Source: Pelagilacustribacter sp045567335
GTDB taxonomy: Bacteria; Pseudomonadota; Alphaproteobacteria; Pelagibacterales; Pelagibacteraceae
Direction of reading: 5' to 3'
Assembly (NCBI GenBank): GCA_045567335.1
Contig: JBJLCZ010000012.1
Span: 1-64,000 of the forward strand
Length of the DNA stretch: 64,000 nt
Shown here: positions 37,658-45,933 of the stretch, one piece after another
How positions within the stretch are numbered: position 1 is the first letter of the stretch
Layout of the letters: each line of letters starts with the position of its first letter
Made by a program: the position numbers and the translations under genes
Notes under the pieces: model-generated
The model's database searches: none
What the model saw: only the letters and a program-made list of their open reading frames with translations
Told to the model about the DNA's origin: nothing

Positions 37658-39337
37658 TTAATAAAGATTTTCTAATTCCTGTTTATAATTTTTAACAATT
37701 TCTTTTCTTTTTAACTTTAATGTTGGTGTTAACATTCTATTTTCAATTGAAAATTCATTATGAATTAAAACAAATTTTTTAATTTTTTCTATCAAAGATA
37801 GTTTTTTATTTAAATTTTCTACAATAATTTTAATTTTTTCTTTATTAACTGTTTCATCAGTTACAATTAATGCAACTAAATAATTTTTTTTATCTCCATA
37901 AACAAAGGTTTGCTTAATACTTTCGTTTAAACATAAAAGGTTTTCAATTTTTGTTGGAGATATATTGTCTCCGCCTAAGTTTACAATTATATCTTTTTTT
38001 CTATCAGTAATTTTTAAAAAGCCATTAGAATCAAACTCTCCTATATCACCGGTATACAACCAGCCATCTTTAATAACTTCTTTGGTTTCCTTTTCCATGT
38101 TCCAATATCCCAACATTACATTTTCTCCTTTAACTAATATCTCGCCATCAGTTCCAATTTTAACTTGATTTGTACTAAATGATGGTCCCACTGTTTCTAC
38201 TTTTACATTATTTGGTAAATTACAACTTACGACTGGAGAAGCTTCTGTTAAACCATATCCTTGCAAAGTTGTTAATCCTATAGAATTTAAAAATTCGCCT
38301 ATTTTTTGATCTAATGCTCCTCCACCTGATATAAAAGCCTGAATATTTCCACCAAATTGTTTTTGTATTTTTTTTCTTATTAAAATACCACATAAAAAAT
38401 CTAATATTTTCTCAAAGAAATTTAATCTAATTTTATTCAATTTTTTTTTACCTAATTGCAGTGTTAAAAAAATTAAAAATTTCTTAAATTTATTTAGTTT
38501 ACTAAAATTAATATTTATTTTGGTATATAAATTTTGATAGAATCTTGGAACAGCTGTCATAATTGTTGGTTTTGCGTACATCATATTTGAGATAAGTTTT
38601 TCTAAACCTTCAGCATAAAATATTTGAGCTCCAATTAATATTTGAATGTATTGGACAGTATGTTCATAGGAATGAGATAATGGTAACCAAGTTAAAAAAA
38701 CAGGATTACTTTTTTTTATTAATGGATTTAATATCTCTAAACTTCCCTCGCAGTTAGACAGTATACCACCGTGACTTAAAATTACCCCTTTGGGATTTCC
38801 TGATGTTCCAGAAGTATATATAATACAAGCTGGCATTTTTCTTTTTAAATTATTATTAATTAATTCATATTTAATATTTGTTTTAAAAATATAATCTAGA
38901 GACAAGCTTTCATATTCTAATTTTTCAAATGAAATTATTTTTTTTACTTTATTGTTTATGAATTTTTTAATTTTTTTAAATTGATCATTATTTGAAACAA
39001 TAATTAATGAAGGTTTACAATCGTTTATTATATATTCATAGTCTCTAAATGAGTAAGTTGTAAAAATTGGAACAGAAATACCTCCAGCATTCATAATTGA
39101 AATATCTGAAATTAACCATTCTGGTCTGTTTTCTGAAATTAACAGACACCTATCTCCCTCGTCAATAATGTTTTTAATACAATGAGAAAGTTTAAATATT
39201 TTTTTTTCTACTTCACCCCATGAATGGCTATAAGTGTAGTTTGGTTTCAACCACTTGAGAAACATCGTGTCAGGTTTTACTTTTCGAGATTTAGCAAAGT
39301 ATAATTCTACTAGACTATTTATTTTAGAAATATCCAT
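37658..39337 (-). CDS. AMP-dependent acyl-CoA ligase, long-chain type
   Basis: A 559-residue adenylate-forming ligase. The P-loop is YTSGTSGNPKGVILSHGG near residue 175, followed by GYGLTEASPVVS, YTGDIGEFDSNGFLKITDRKKDIIV and NISPTKIE. These match bacterial long-chain fatty acid-CoA ligases (about 560-600). The N-terminus lacks a signal. The catalytic Lys region at the end is TPTLKLKRKEI. Natural substrate is a guess: exogenous or recycled fatty acids. Confidence 0.88.
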   Translation of the reverse strand: MDISKINSLVELYFAKSRKVKPDTMFLKWLKPNYTYSHSWGEVEKKIFKLSHCIKNIIDEGDRCLLISENRPEWLISDISIMNAGGISVPIFTTYSFRDYEYIINDCKPSLIIVSNNDQFKKIKKFINNKVKKIISFEKLEYESLSLDYIFKTNIKYELINNNLKRKMPACIIYTSGTSGNPKGVILSHGGILSNCEGSLEILNPLIKKSNPVFLTWLPLSHSYEHTVQYIQILIGAQIFYAEGLEKLISNMMYAKPTIMTAVPRFYQNLYTKININFSKLNKFKKFLIFLTLQLGKKKLNKIRLNFFEKILDFLCGILIRKKIQKQFGGNIQAFISGGGALDQKIGEFLNSIGLTTLQGYGLTEASPVVSCNLPNNVKVETVGPSFSTNQVKIGTDGEILVKGENVMLGYWNMEKETKEVIKDGWLYTGDIGEFDSNGFLKITDRKKDIIVNLGGDNISPTKIENLLCLNESIKQTFVYGDKKNYLVALIVTDETVNKEKIKIIVENLNKKLSLIEKIKKFVLIHNEFSIENRMLTPTLKLKRKEIVKNYKQELENLY

Positions 39338-39406
39338 AATTGATAATATTTATGTTATAATAATATATTAAATTAATTAACTAAAAAAAAATATTTGGAA
39401 CTTTAG

Positions 39407-40156
39407 ATGAATTTTTTAATTACTGGGGCAACCTCTGGTTTAGGTAAAGCATTATTTCAAAGATTGTCGGAAAAAAAAGACAATAACTTCTATCTTATTT
39501 CTAGAAACAAAGAGAAATTAGAAAATATTAAAAAAGACTATAAAAACGTAAAAACCTACTGTTTAAATTTAAAAGACATTAATGAAACAAAAATTTTAGC
39601 TAAAAAAATTAGTGTTGAATCACAAAATAAAATAGATGTTTTAATTTGTAATGCAGCTGAAGGTGGTTTTGGCAATATGGAAGATGTTCCTTTTAAAAAA
39701 TATATAGAGGATATTAATATAAATTTTTTTTCACATTTAATACTGATCAAAGAAATTTATTTATTAATGAAATTAAATAACTTTGGACACATAATTAATA
39801 TATCTTCAGGGGCAGCTATTGTGGGTATTAAAGGTTCTTCTAGTTATTCCACAAGTAAATCAGCGATGCAAATATTAATGGAGTCGATGTATTATGAAAA
39901 TCTAGATAAAAATATTCATCCTAAAAACTTTTTTCCTGGTTTAATAAATTCAGACTTTGACCAAAAGAACAAAACTTATGGACATTTTGAAAAACCGCCG
40001 ATTATAAAAAAAAAGGATATTAATATAGTGGCTAAAATTATAGTAAAAAAACTTTTTAAGAAAAATTTAAATATTTTTTGTCAGCCAAGTCCATTTGTAG
40101 CGTTTATTATTAAAGCCTTTCCATTTTTAGAAAAGTTAAGACGCCTTATTTTTTGA
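39407..40156 (+). CDS. Short-chain dehydrogenase/reductase, DprE2-like context
   Basis: A 249-residue SDR. The cofactor loop is TGATSGLGKAL (residues 6-16), NAAEGGFG corresponds to the NNAG motif, and the active site is S-(x12)-YSTSK (Ser134 to Tyr146 region). A basic, hydrophobic C-terminal end (FVAFIIKAFPFLEKLRRL) could touch the membrane. It converges on a DprE1-like oxidase, overlapping it by 11 bases. That pairing recalls the DprE1/DprE2 epimerase that makes decaprenylphosphoryl arabinose, but the genes are on opposite strands and identity is unproven. Confidence 0.82.
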   Translation: MNFLITGATSGLGKALFQRLSEKKDNNFYLISRNKEKLENIKKDYKNVKTYCLNLKDINETKILAKKISVESQNKIDVLICNAAEGGFGNMEDVPFKKYIEDININFFSHLILIKEIYLLMKLNNFGHIINISSGAAIVGIKGSSSYSTSKSAMQILMESMYYENLDKNIHPKNFFPGLINSDFDQKNKTYGHFEKPPIIKKKDINIVAKIIVKKLFKKNLNIFCQPSPFVAFIIKAFPFLEKLRRLIF

Positions 40157-41501
40157 TTCTTCTAAAAAAATCTGAATAAAATAAATCTGAAGAATCTACA
40201 TCTTTTTTTACTTTTATGAATTTTTTTGAAAAATAGTAGTTTTTAAAAAAAGTTTTTTTATCCAAGAAAAAATCTTTTGCTATATAAGTTTTATAATTTT
40301 TTTGAATTACATACTCGTGTAATAGTTTAAATTTTTTAAAAATTTCTTTTTTATTTTTAAAATTAAAAGGGTGAGTTATATTTATACTCACACCATTATC
40401 AGAAAAAGATAGATAATTACTATTTTTTGCATGAACTTTAATTCCTGTTATGCAAGGATCAATTTTTAATTCATGACATTTTTCAATTAATTTTTTCAAT
40501 CCATTGCTTAAATTATTTTTTTTTATAATCAGTTGAATTTCCAAAAAAGAAGCAGGAGAAATAATAGACTTAAAATTGATACCATTTTCTTCTAAAGGAT
40601 AACAAATTTTTTTATAATCACATACAAAACTTTTTTTTTTAAATAAAAAACTTTTATAGAAAAAATAATTCAATTGTTTAATTAATTTATTTTTTATACA
40701 AAAAGCAAAAATTAAACTTTTTACTAAATTTTTTATCGAAGTAAGAAACTTATTAGATGAAATTTTAATTTTAGAATTTTCTAAACCTCTTGACTTAAAT
40801 ATAACACCTCTTCCAATTTTATCATTTTTAGAACACATATCAAGCCAACCATAAACGTATTCATAATTTTTTGTTTTATAAATTTCTTTAACTATTTCTT
40901 TGTGATTTTTGCATACAAAATTATAAGTGATATAATTTTTTTTTATTTTCTTTAATTTTAGTTTAACTTTGGTGATAATGCCAATTAATCCAAGACCACC
41001 AACTACTGCTTTAAATATTTTGCTATTTTTATTTTTTGAACAAATAATTTTTTTTTTATTAGCTAAAATTATTTCAAGCTCAATTATGCTAGCTCCAAAA
41101 TTGCCTGATTTAAAAGAATCCTTTCCATGTACATCATTTCCAACGCACCCACCAATTGTAACTTCAGCGTTTCCTGGAATACTTTGAATTGTCCAGCCAA
41201 ATTTATTTACAGATCTCAATATGTCATTAATTTTATAATAAGAACTTACAGTAATTATTCCACTCAATTTATTAAATTTAAATATTTTTTTATATTTGGA
41301 TAAATTTACAATAATATTATTGGTATTAAAAATTGTATCATACCAACTTAATGATGAGCCTAAACTAAGTATTTTTAGTTTCCTCTTTTTAGCGTAGTTT
41401 ATAACTCGAATTAAATCTTTATTATTTTTAGGATAATAAATTTTAGATATACTTGATTTAAAGTTTGAGTAATTGGTAGCGGTATATTTAATTAATTTCA
41501 T
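40146..41501 (-). CDS. FAD-linked oxidoreductase (DprE1/aldonolactone oxidase-like)
   Basis: A 451-residue FAD-binding type 4 flavoenzyme. The FAD loop is KILSLGSSLSWYD near residue 50, and the core is IPGNAEVTIGGCVGNDVHGKDSFKSGNFGASI, with the GGCVGNDVHGK block typical of DprE1-like oxidases. VVGGLGLIGII follows. I use the ATG at 41501: a longer frame exists but its first 32 codons run through tRNA-Leu. The N-terminal half is well conserved; the C-terminal half is lysine-rich and poorly matched by eye. Confidence 0.83.
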   Translation of the reverse strand: MKLIKYTATNYSNFKSSISKIYYPKNNKDLIRVINYAKKRKLKILSLGSSLSWYDTIFNTNNIIVNLSKYKKIFKFNKLSGIITVSSYYKINDILRSVNKFGWTIQSIPGNAEVTIGGCVGNDVHGKDSFKSGNFGASIIELEIILANKKKIICSKNKNSKIFKAVVGGLGLIGIITKVKLKLKKIKKNYITYNFVCKNHKEIVKEIYKTKNYEYVYGWLDMCSKNDKIGRGVIFKSRGLENSKIKISSNKFLTSIKNLVKSLIFAFCIKNKLIKQLNYFFYKSFLFKKKSFVCDYKKICYPLEENGINFKSIISPASFLEIQLIIKKNNLSNGLKKLIEKCHELKIDPCITGIKVHAKNSNYLSFSDNGVSINITHPFNFKNKKEIFKKFKLLHEYVIQKNYKTYIAKDFFLDKKTFFKNYYFSKKFIKVKKDVDSSDLFYSDFFRRIKK

Positions 41502-41516
41502 AAGTTTACTATTAAC

Positions 41517-41603
41517 TGGTGGGCGAAGAGAGACTCGAACTCTCAAGGTATTGCTACCACCGGATTTTGAGTCCGGCGCGTCTACCAGTTCCACCATTCG
41601 CCC
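41517..41603 (-). tRNA. tRNA-Leu(CAA) with encoded CCA
   Basis: The minus strand reads GGGCGAA-TG-GTGGAACTGGTAGACGC, the class II leucine D-arm. The anticodon stem CCGGA/TCCGG holds loop CTCAAAA, anticodon CAA. A variable arm TGGTAGCAATACC, T-arm GAGAGTTCGAGTCTCTC, 3' acceptor TTCGCCC and encoded ACCA follow. It lies 13 bases after the BASS transporter stop and 15 bases before the oxidase start on the same strand, with no room for its own promoter, so it is probably cut from a longer mRNA. Confidence 0.97.
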
Positions 41604-41616
41604 TTTTTTAAATAAT

Positions 41617-42462
41617 CTAATTGATTTTTCGAACTATGAGAACAAAAAATATAGATGTTACAAACATTATTAAAGCATACGCTGCTGTAGGGACCATAAA
41701 AACCATCTTGTCGAATAACTGTGTAGCCACAACTACTGCTAATGTTCCATTTTGTAAGCCACATTCTAGTGAAATACATTTTCTTTGTGGAACTCCAGTT
41801 GCAAACATTTTTGCAACATAATAACCAACAAAAATCATAACTAAATTTAATATTCCAGTTACTAAACCAGCTCTAGCTATAAAGCTTACTATCCTATCCC
41901 ACTCTTCTACCCATATGGATATAAAAACTATCAAAAATAAAATTAATGATAATCTCTGAATTATCAATGTTTTCGATATTATAAAATCTGTCATTAGGCT
42001 TCTTACAATCATACCGAAAAGTACAGGTACAGTTACAACAAAAAACATTTTAACTGCTATAGATATCATTGAAATTTCCTTAGTAATCCCAACTCCTAGA
42101 AAATTAGCTGAATTAAATACAATTAAAGGAACTATAAAAATAGCTAATAAACTTACAACTGCTGTTAAACTAATAGACAATGCCACATCACCATTTGCAA
42201 ATTTAGTTAAGACATTAGAAGTTACTCCGCCAGGCGCTGCTGCTATTATCATTACACCCATTGCAATTTCTTTAGGCATTGGAATGATTAAAATAAGTCC
42301 AAAAGCAATAAAGGGTAGTAAAATCACTTGCGATAAAAATCCAATAAAAAAGTCTCTCGGTGTTTTTAGTACTCTAGAAAAATCACTTGTGGTTAATCCA
42401 AGACCCAAACCCAACATTATTATGGCTAGGCATACCGGAGCTATTGTTTTTGCTATTTCCAT
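41617..42462 (-). CDS. BASS family sodium-coupled symporter
   Basis: A 281-residue membrane protein with about nine or ten helices. The sodium-symport family motifs include PVCLAIIMLGLGLGLT, AAAPGGVTSNVLTKFANGDVALS and LECGLQNGTLAVVVA. Members move bile acids, pyruvate, pantothenate or other organic anions with sodium; the substrate here is not predictable. It starts 17 bases after a two-HTH regulator-like gene, which may control it. Confidence 0.92.
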   Translation of the reverse strand: MEIAKTIAPVCLAIIMLGLGLGLTTSDFSRVLKTPRDFFIGFLSQVILLPFIAFGLILIIPMPKEIAMGVMIIAAAPGGVTSNVLTKFANGDVALSISLTAVVSLLAIFIVPLIVFNSANFLGVGITKEISMISIAVKMFFVVTVPVLFGMIVRSLMTDFIISKTLIIQRLSLILFLIVFISIWVEEWDRIVSFIARAGLVTGILNLVMIFVGYYVAKMFATGVPQRKCISLECGLQNGTLAVVVATQLFDKMVFMVPTAAYALIMFVTSIFFVLIVRKIN

Positions 42463-42479
42463 AATTATTTTTTGAGAGG

Positions 42480-43502
42480 TTAATCGATCTTAAATTTTGA
42501 GTTCTTCATCAAATTGAACAAAGTTGTACAAAAATCTGATAAATTTTTCTGGTTAATTAAATAGTTCATTTGAAATACTTTTAGGTTTTTGGCTTGACCT
42601 AATATGTATTCAAGTTTTTTATTTCGTTTAATAAAACCTTTTTTTTCTAAAGATCTTAATTTTCTAATGACTGTAGCTCTTGGTATGCTTGTTATATCTG
42701 CGATTGAAGACGCGTTTATTCCTCTTTCAGATTTAAACTTTAACATAGATAGGTAGTAGTTCTCGTAACTATCTAGTCCTTCTCTAGTTACTTTTTTCAA
42801 TTCTTCTCTAAATGCTGCTGCTTGAACTAAAGCGATAGAGCCCCACACATTCCAACTTTCTAAATCCTTAAAAGCTTTTCTATGTCTAGTTAGGTAAGGT
42901 ATTTGAAAACGGTAAAAATACTCCCAACAAACGGTAAAATGATCTTTTAAAAATTGCTCAATATTTTCTCTTTTTATAGATCTGCCAAACCAATTCTCTT
43001 TCGATAAAAGGGTAGACATTTTTTCAAAAAATATACCTAACATTGGTAGAGTATTGTTAGGTTTTACAATTTCAAGTGCTTTACTATTTAGATAAATAGA
43101 TTTTCCTGATCTAAAAATTATATCATGTTCTTGCAGATAGTTAATTTTTCTTCTGATTGTTTCTTTTGGAATATTTAATGACTTTGAGATTTGTATGAGG
43201 TTAATTTTTTCTATAGCAATTTTATCTGTACCATAAAAAGCATCTACTGACATGTAGTGAAATCGATCAGAATAATTCATAAAAACTTTTTGCTTTAAAT
43301 ACATTAAAATTAAATATGTATCGAAGTCTTTAAAAGTATTGTAAGCATTATTAACCCAGGTTTGTTGAAATTTATAAAAAGGTTCTAAAGCGTCTAAAGC
43401 TAATTTTCCAAAAATTTCAAATACTAATTCTTTATCTATGACATTGTGAACATTCTCAGCTTTATTTATATGTGCTATCTTAATGTCGACTGGCTCATTC
43501 AT
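42480..43502 (-). CDS. Two-HTH protein built from an internal duplication
   Basis: A 340-residue soluble protein with two helix-turn-helix segments: residues 101-129 (NLIQISKSLNIPKETIRRKI) and 263-292 (NASSIADITSIPRATVIRKL). The halves look duplicated: YKFQ at residue 43 then FKDFDTYLI matches YRFQ at 197 then FKDLESWNV with similar spacing. Both winged-helix parts end LQEHDII or LEKKGFI. No ligand domain of a known family is seen. It is probably a transcription factor for the transporter downstream, or part of a one-chain pseudodimer that mimics a dimeric regulator. Confidence 0.75.
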   Translation of the reverse strand: MNEPVDIKIAHINKAENVHNVIDKELVFEIFGKLALDALEPFYKFQQTWVNNAYNTFKDFDTYLILMYLKQKVFMNYSDRFHYMSVDAFYGTDKIAIEKINLIQISKSLNIPKETIRRKINYLQEHDIIFRSGKSIYLNSKALEIVKPNNTLPMLGIFFEKMSTLLSKENWFGRSIKRENIEQFLKDHFTVCWEYFYRFQIPYLTRHRKAFKDLESWNVWGSIALVQAAAFREELKKVTREGLDSYENYYLSMLKFKSERGINASSIADITSIPRATVIRKLRSLEKKGFIKRNKKLEYILGQAKNLKVFQMNYLINQKNLSDFCTTLFNLMKNSKFKID

Positions 43503-43524
43503 TCTTAAAATTTATTTCTTTTTG

Positions 43525-43710
43525 TTATTTCTTCCAGGTAACACTCTGATTTATTAAAATGGCCATCAATATCCAGATTATAAATGTATCACCAGGTGTA
43601 AATCCATAATCAGCTCCAAATATTCCTGCAACTATAACGATAGCGTAGATAACAACTGTCGATAATATTAAACTTGCTAGGTATCTAAGAATTGTGCATT
43701 TTAAATTCAT
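43525..43710 (-). CDS. Small two-helix membrane protein
   Basis: A 61-residue protein with two hydrophobic segments (about residues 11-32 and 42-55) separated by FGADYGFTPGD and a short basic end. The ATG is at 43710; a TTG further up would add eight residues. Its start is one base from the ATG of YqaA on the other strand. It precedes the two-HTH gene by 22 bases, so they may be cotranscribed. The family is not recognised. Confidence 0.7.
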   Translation of the reverse strand: MNLKCTILRYLASLILSTVVIYAIVIVAGIFGADYGFTPGDTFIIWILMAILINQSVTWKK

Positions 43711-43711
43711 A

Positions 43712-44308
43712 ATGTTGAAAAAAATATACGACAAATGTGTGGAGCTTGCTAGACATAAATTTTCTAAGCCTATTCTCGGATTTGTTGCTTTTATAGAGAG
43801 TTTTTTCTTCCCTGTTCCTCCTGATTTAATGATTATTCCTATGGTTGTTGCAAAAAGAGAAGATTATTTTAAAATTTTTTTAATAGCTACAATTTTTTCG
43901 GTACTGGGAGGATTATTTGGATATCTTATTGGAACTTTTTTTTTAGATGTAGCGATGGTGGTAATAGAATTTTATGGCTATGAAGAAAAAGTTTTTGAAG
44001 TTCAAAATAAGATGTCAACCAAAGGAGGTTTTTTTCTTTGGCTAGGTATCATGTTTTTAGCTGGTTTTACCCCCTTGCCTTTTAAAGTTTTCACAATAAC
44101 TAGTGGAATTATTAATTTTAATATCTTTGTATTTTTTTTTATATGTTTACTAACAAGAGGGCTAAGATTTTTTATAGTTGCATATTTTACATCAAAATTT
44201 GGATATAAATTTGGAAAATTTATAGAAAAAAAAGGAGCTTTATGGTTCAGTGTAACTGGAACCATTATTGCATTAGTTGCAATTATTATATATTTTTCTT
44301 TTAGATAA
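43712..44308 (+). CDS. YqaA family membrane protein (SNARE-associated/DedA superfamily)
   Basis: A 198-residue membrane protein. VAFIESFFFPVPPDLMIIPMV near residue 30 and GIMFLAGFTPLPFKVFTITSG near residue 118 are the YqaA signatures. The superfamily is linked to lipid scrambling or flipping of carrier lipids. I use the ATG at 43712; an in-frame GTG at 43694 would add six residues. It begins a plus-strand group with dsbB and coq7. Confidence 0.85.
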   Translation: MLKKIYDKCVELARHKFSKPILGFVAFIESFFFPVPPDLMIIPMVVAKREDYFKIFLIATIFSVLGGLFGYLIGTFFLDVAMVVIEFYGYEEKVFEVQNKMSTKGGFFLWLGIMFLAGFTPLPFKVFTITSGIINFNIFVFFFICLLTRGLRFFIVAYFTSKFGYKFGKFIEKKGALWFSVTGTIIALVAIIIYFSFR

Positions 44309-44313
44309 ACAAT

Positions 44314-44796
44314 ATGACAATAATAAAAAAAAAAATTATACTCATTTATATATTAATATTTTGCGTACTCATATTGGGTTCTGCTTACTTTATTGAATAT
44401 ATCTTAAATCACCAACCTTGTAACTTGTGTTTAATAGAGCGAATCCCCTATTTATTAACAATTGTTCTTATTTCTTTAATTTTTATTTTGAAAAAATTTC
44501 AAAAATTAATTCTATTTTTCATTTTGTTACTATTTGTGTTCGGAACAATAGTTTCATTTTATCATGTTGGAATAGAGCAAGGTTTTTTTAGTGAGACTTT
44601 TGCATGTAATTTAGGAAATTCTGAAAAAATTCTTTCATCTAGTGAGATTCTAGAAGAATTAAAAAACAAAACTGTAAGTTGTAAAGATATTACGATAACT
44701 TTTTTTGGTTTATCGCTTGCTACATTTAATACCATTATATCTTTATTTTTATCATTTATAGTAGGTTATATTTTAAAAAATTATGACAAAAACTGA
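44314..44796 (+). CDS. DsbB-type disulfide bond formation protein
   Basis: A 160-residue four-helix inner-membrane protein. The CXXC pair is CNLC near residue 36, and a second periplasmic Cys pair lies near residues 97 and 129 (FACNLGNSE; TVSCKD). DsbB passes electrons from DsbA to quinones, which fits the coq7 gene that overlaps it by 14 bases. A dsbA gene is not in the window; a TlpA-like thioredoxin is 2 kb downstream. Confidence 0.87.
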   Translation: MTIIKKKIILIYILIFCVLILGSAYFIEYILNHQPCNLCLIERIPYLLTIVLISLIFILKKFQKLILFFILLLFVFGTIVSFYHVGIEQGFFSETFACNLGNSEKILSSSEILEELKNKTVSCKDITITFFGLSLATFNTIISLFLSFIVGYILKNYDKN

Positions 44797-45316
44797 TAAA
44801 AAAATTTTAGAAGAAATTATTAGAGTTGATCATGCAGGTGAGAGAGGTGCGATTAAAATTTATGAAGGACAACTACTAGCTTTAAAAACTTTCAAACAAG
44901 ATGAAGATCTTAAAAGACAAATAGAAGATATGAAAGAACACGAAAAAGAACACTACGAATATTTTGACGAAGAAATACATAAAAGAAATATTAAGCCAAC
45001 AAAATTTTTACCTTTATGGGATTTGTTAGGTGTTTCATTGGGCTTTGGTACAGCTTTACTTGGTAAAAAAGCCACTATGCTTTGTACTGCTTCAGTAGAG
45101 GAAGTAATAGGAGATCATTATAAAAATCAAACCTATAAATTAAAAGAAGACGAAAAGGATCTAAAAAAAAAAATTGAAAAATTTAGAGATGATGAACTTA
45201 GCCATAAAGATATAGCTTACGAAGGTGGCGCTACAAAACGCGGGCTTTATGGAATATTAGATAAAGTTATTAAAACATCATCTCGTATCGCAATAGCTAT
45301 TTCTGAAAAAGTATAA
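44783..45316 (+). CDS. coq7: Demethoxyubiquinone hydroxylase (COQ7)
   Basis: A 177-residue di-iron hydroxylase for the penultimate ubiquinone step. VDHAGERGAIKIYEGQLLAL, EHEKEHYEYF and DDELSHKDIAYE supply the conserved Glu/His metal ligands. The size is that of the short bacterial and mitochondrial COQ7 form. It is translationally linked to dsbB and converges with the HNH gene, whose stop is the next base. Confidence 0.93.
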   Translation: MTKTDKKILEEIIRVDHAGERGAIKIYEGQLLALKTFKQDEDLKRQIEDMKEHEKEHYEYFDEEIHKRNIKPTKFLPLWDLLGVSLGFGTALLGKKATMLCTASVEEVIGDHYKNQTYKLKEDEKDLKKKIEKFRDDELSHKDIAYEGGATKRGLYGILDKVIKTSSRIAIAISEKV

Positions 45317-45886
45317 TTAAGGTTGTAATTCTATATCCCAATACAAATAGTCCATCCAACTTTCATGTAAAAAATTTGGCGGAAAATTTCTACCATTTTT
45401 ATGAAGATCGTCCACTGAAGGTCTATAAGGTCTATTTAATAGTTTCAATTCACAATCTTTGTAAAGTTTTCCTCCTTTTTGAACATTGCAACTTGAACAA
45501 GCAGTAACTACATTTTCCCAATCAGTAATGCCTCCTTTTGACTTTGGAAGAAGATGATCAAAGGTTAAATCTTTTTTATCTCCACAATATTGACAGGTAA
45601 ATTTATCTCTTAAAAAAACATTAAACCTAGTAAAATTAGGATTTTCAGATGGTTTAATAAAATTTTTTAGAGCTATAACACTCGGAAGATTCATCTCAAA
45701 AGATGGGCTTCTAATTTTTCTTTTATAATTTGAAACAATACTTACTCTATCAAGAAAAACAGACTTAACTGCATCTTGCCAACACCACAAGGATAAAGGG
45801 TAATAGCTTAAAGGTCTAAAATCTGCATTTAAAACTAGCGCAGGACATTTTTCTAAAGGAACTTTTTCACTAGAAGCAATAATCAT
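45317..45886 (-). CDS. HNH endonuclease family protein
   Basis: A 189-residue protein with a zinc-linked HNH domain: CQYCGDKKDLTFDHLLPKSKGG then WENVVTACSSCNVQKGG (about residues 99-138). The N-terminal FRPLSYYPLSLWCWQDAVK block occurs in the chromosomal HNH protein common in alphaproteobacteria. No intron, phage or toxin gene is adjacent, so a housekeeping role is more likely than mobility. Its target is unknown. Confidence 0.87.
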   Translation of the reverse strand: MIIASSEKVPLEKCPALVLNADFRPLSYYPLSLWCWQDAVKSVFLDRVSIVSNYKRKIRSPSFEMNLPSVIALKNFIKPSENPNFTRFNVFLRDKFTCQYCGDKKDLTFDHLLPKSKGGITDWENVVTACSSCNVQKGGKLYKDCELKLLNRPYRPSVDDLHKNGRNFPPNFLHESWMDYLYWDIELQP

Positions 45887-45933
45887 ATTTAAAAACTATC
45901 TGAATAAAGAAATTATTTCAAGTTATAAATTTA

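Noticed and set aside
41502..41597. N-terminal extension of the flavin oxidase frame beginning MVELVDAPDSKSGG
   Set aside because: These codons read through tRNA-Leu(CAA); the repeated proteome-style MVELVDAPDSKSGG string is a known tRNA-Leu translation artefact. The real start is the ATG at 41501.
41582..41779. 65-codon minus-strand frame over the BASS transporter end and tRNA-Leu
   Set aside because: Out of frame with the transporter and rich in rare Cys/Trp; a shadow of real features.
45317..45886. HNH gene as a homing endonuclease or mobile-element remnant
   Set aside because: No intron, intein, repeats or target-site duplication around it, and its N-terminal block matches the chromosomal HNH protein common in Alphaproteobacteria.
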